Positions 5,875 through 6,116 of a stretch of 6,116 nt of DNA are shown in pieces. Position 1 is the stretch's first letter. Every line of letters starts with the position of its first letter. The stretch comes from Gammaproteobacteria bacterium. Its GTDB lineage: Bacteria > Pseudomonadota > Gammaproteobacteria > Steroidobacterales > Steroidobacteraceae. The translations under genes were made by a program, and so were the position numbers. The stretch lies in the NCBI GenBank assembly GCA_009923475.1, contig RFTM01000116.1, positions 1 to 6,116 of the forward strand. Reading direction: 5' to 3'. The notes under the pieces were generated by a model, which was not told where the DNA came from, did no database searches, and saw nothing but the letters and a program-made list of their open reading frames with translations.

Positions 5875-6116
5875 TTGCGGCTGACGCTCGCCATCACCAC
5901 CCACGCCCGCGCCGATGCCTTGGCGCAGGTGTTGGCGAGCGCCGTCGCACAGGACCGCCAGGCCGACGAGATCCTGGTCGTCGAGGACGGCTGCGACGGG
6001 GCCACCGCCGAGGTGGTGGCGCGCCGGGCCGCCGCGCTCGCCGCGGCAGGAGGACCGCCGCTGCGCCACCTGCGGCAACCGCATGAGGGGTTCCGCGTCG
6101 CGCGCCTGCGCAACCT
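5875..6116 (+). CDS. GT2-family glycosyltransferase, N-terminal part (cut by window end)
   Basis: The frame encodes 80 residues to the window edge with a classic GT-A/GT2 opening: LTLAITTHARADALAQVLAS (residues 3-22, first beta strand and helix), DEILVVEDGCDG (31-42, the nucleotide-sugar-binding acidic strand end), and QPHEGFRVARLRN (68-80). The last follows the GFRxAxxRN pattern of GT2 enzymes that build surface polysaccharides. These enzymes transfer a sugar from an activated nucleotide donor; donor and acceptor cannot be read from this fragment. The start is probably TTG at 5875-5877, because no ATG or GTG lies nearby in frame and the protein family begins here. It lies seven bases after the dehydrogenase stop at 5865-5867 with no terminator between, so the two are likely co-transcribed. 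A functional link between them is not obvious. Confidence 0.8.
   Translation, partial: MRLTLAITTHARADALAQVLASAVAQDRQADEILVVEDGCDGATAEVVARRAAALAAAGGPPLRHLRQPHEGFRVARLRN

Noticed and set aside
1..6116. CRISPR array, tRNA, rRNA, transposase or attachment sites
   Set aside because: No regularly spaced repeats, no cloverleaf-like or ribosomal RNA sequence, and no transposase or integrase motif was seen on either strand by eye.

Overview
The window is very GC-rich DNA. Its largest gene, a 180-kDa-class NAD-dependent glutamate dehydrogenase, and the glycosyltransferase behind it both read like proteobacterial proteins (beta or gamma class). This assignment is inferred from remembered sequence style, not from a search. 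The leftmost ~240 bases differ: they encode the C-terminal part of a Der/EngA ribosome-assembly GTPase whose wording resembles actinobacterial Der more than proteobacterial Der. The left end may therefore come from another genome, by transfer or by a chimeric assembly.

Layout from left to right. (1) Positions 1-~242, plus strand: a der fragment, cut by the window edge on the left and by a sharp break in homology at about 231-243 on the right. (2) Positions ~241-760, minus strand: the N-terminal half of a major facilitator transporter. It has an apparent small deletion plus frameshift near 401-404 and loses its C-terminal half at the der junction. (3) Positions 757-1041, minus strand: a 94-residue HigA-like XRE regulator whose stop codon overlaps the transporter's GTG start. 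It is driven by a good sigma70-type promoter whose spacer contains a 14-bp palindrome. Its ATG lies so close to the -10 box that the mRNA is probably leaderless. (4) Positions 1042-1343: a divergent intergenic region with the XRE promoter/operator, a perfect 9-bp tandem repeat and a cluster of stem-loops. (5) Positions 1344-5867, plus strand: a 1507-residue open reading frame that starts with a recognisable AbrB/MazE-type antitoxin DNA-binding domain (about residues 1-53). It runs in frame into a glutamate dehydrogenase that lacks roughly its first 180 residues but keeps all visible catalytic and NAD-binding motifs. (6) Positions 5875-6116, plus strand: the start of a GT2-family glycosyltransferase, seven bases after the dehydrogenase stop and cut by the window edge.

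The most interesting object is the AbrB/MazE-glutamate dehydrogenase fusion. If real, it puts a DNA-binding, dimerising domain on a central nitrogen/carbon catabolic enzyme in place of its N-terminal ACT-like regulatory domain. That could give a metabolic enzyme which senses its state and binds its own upstream repeats. The caution is that the same few kilobases hold at least one other abrupt homology junction (der/MFS) and a damaged transporter. Recombination debris or an assembly/amplification chimera must be excluded first. Two antitoxin-like DNA-binding modules (HigA-like and MazE-like) sit head to head with no toxin gene visible, which suggests decayed or repurposed toxin-antitoxin material.
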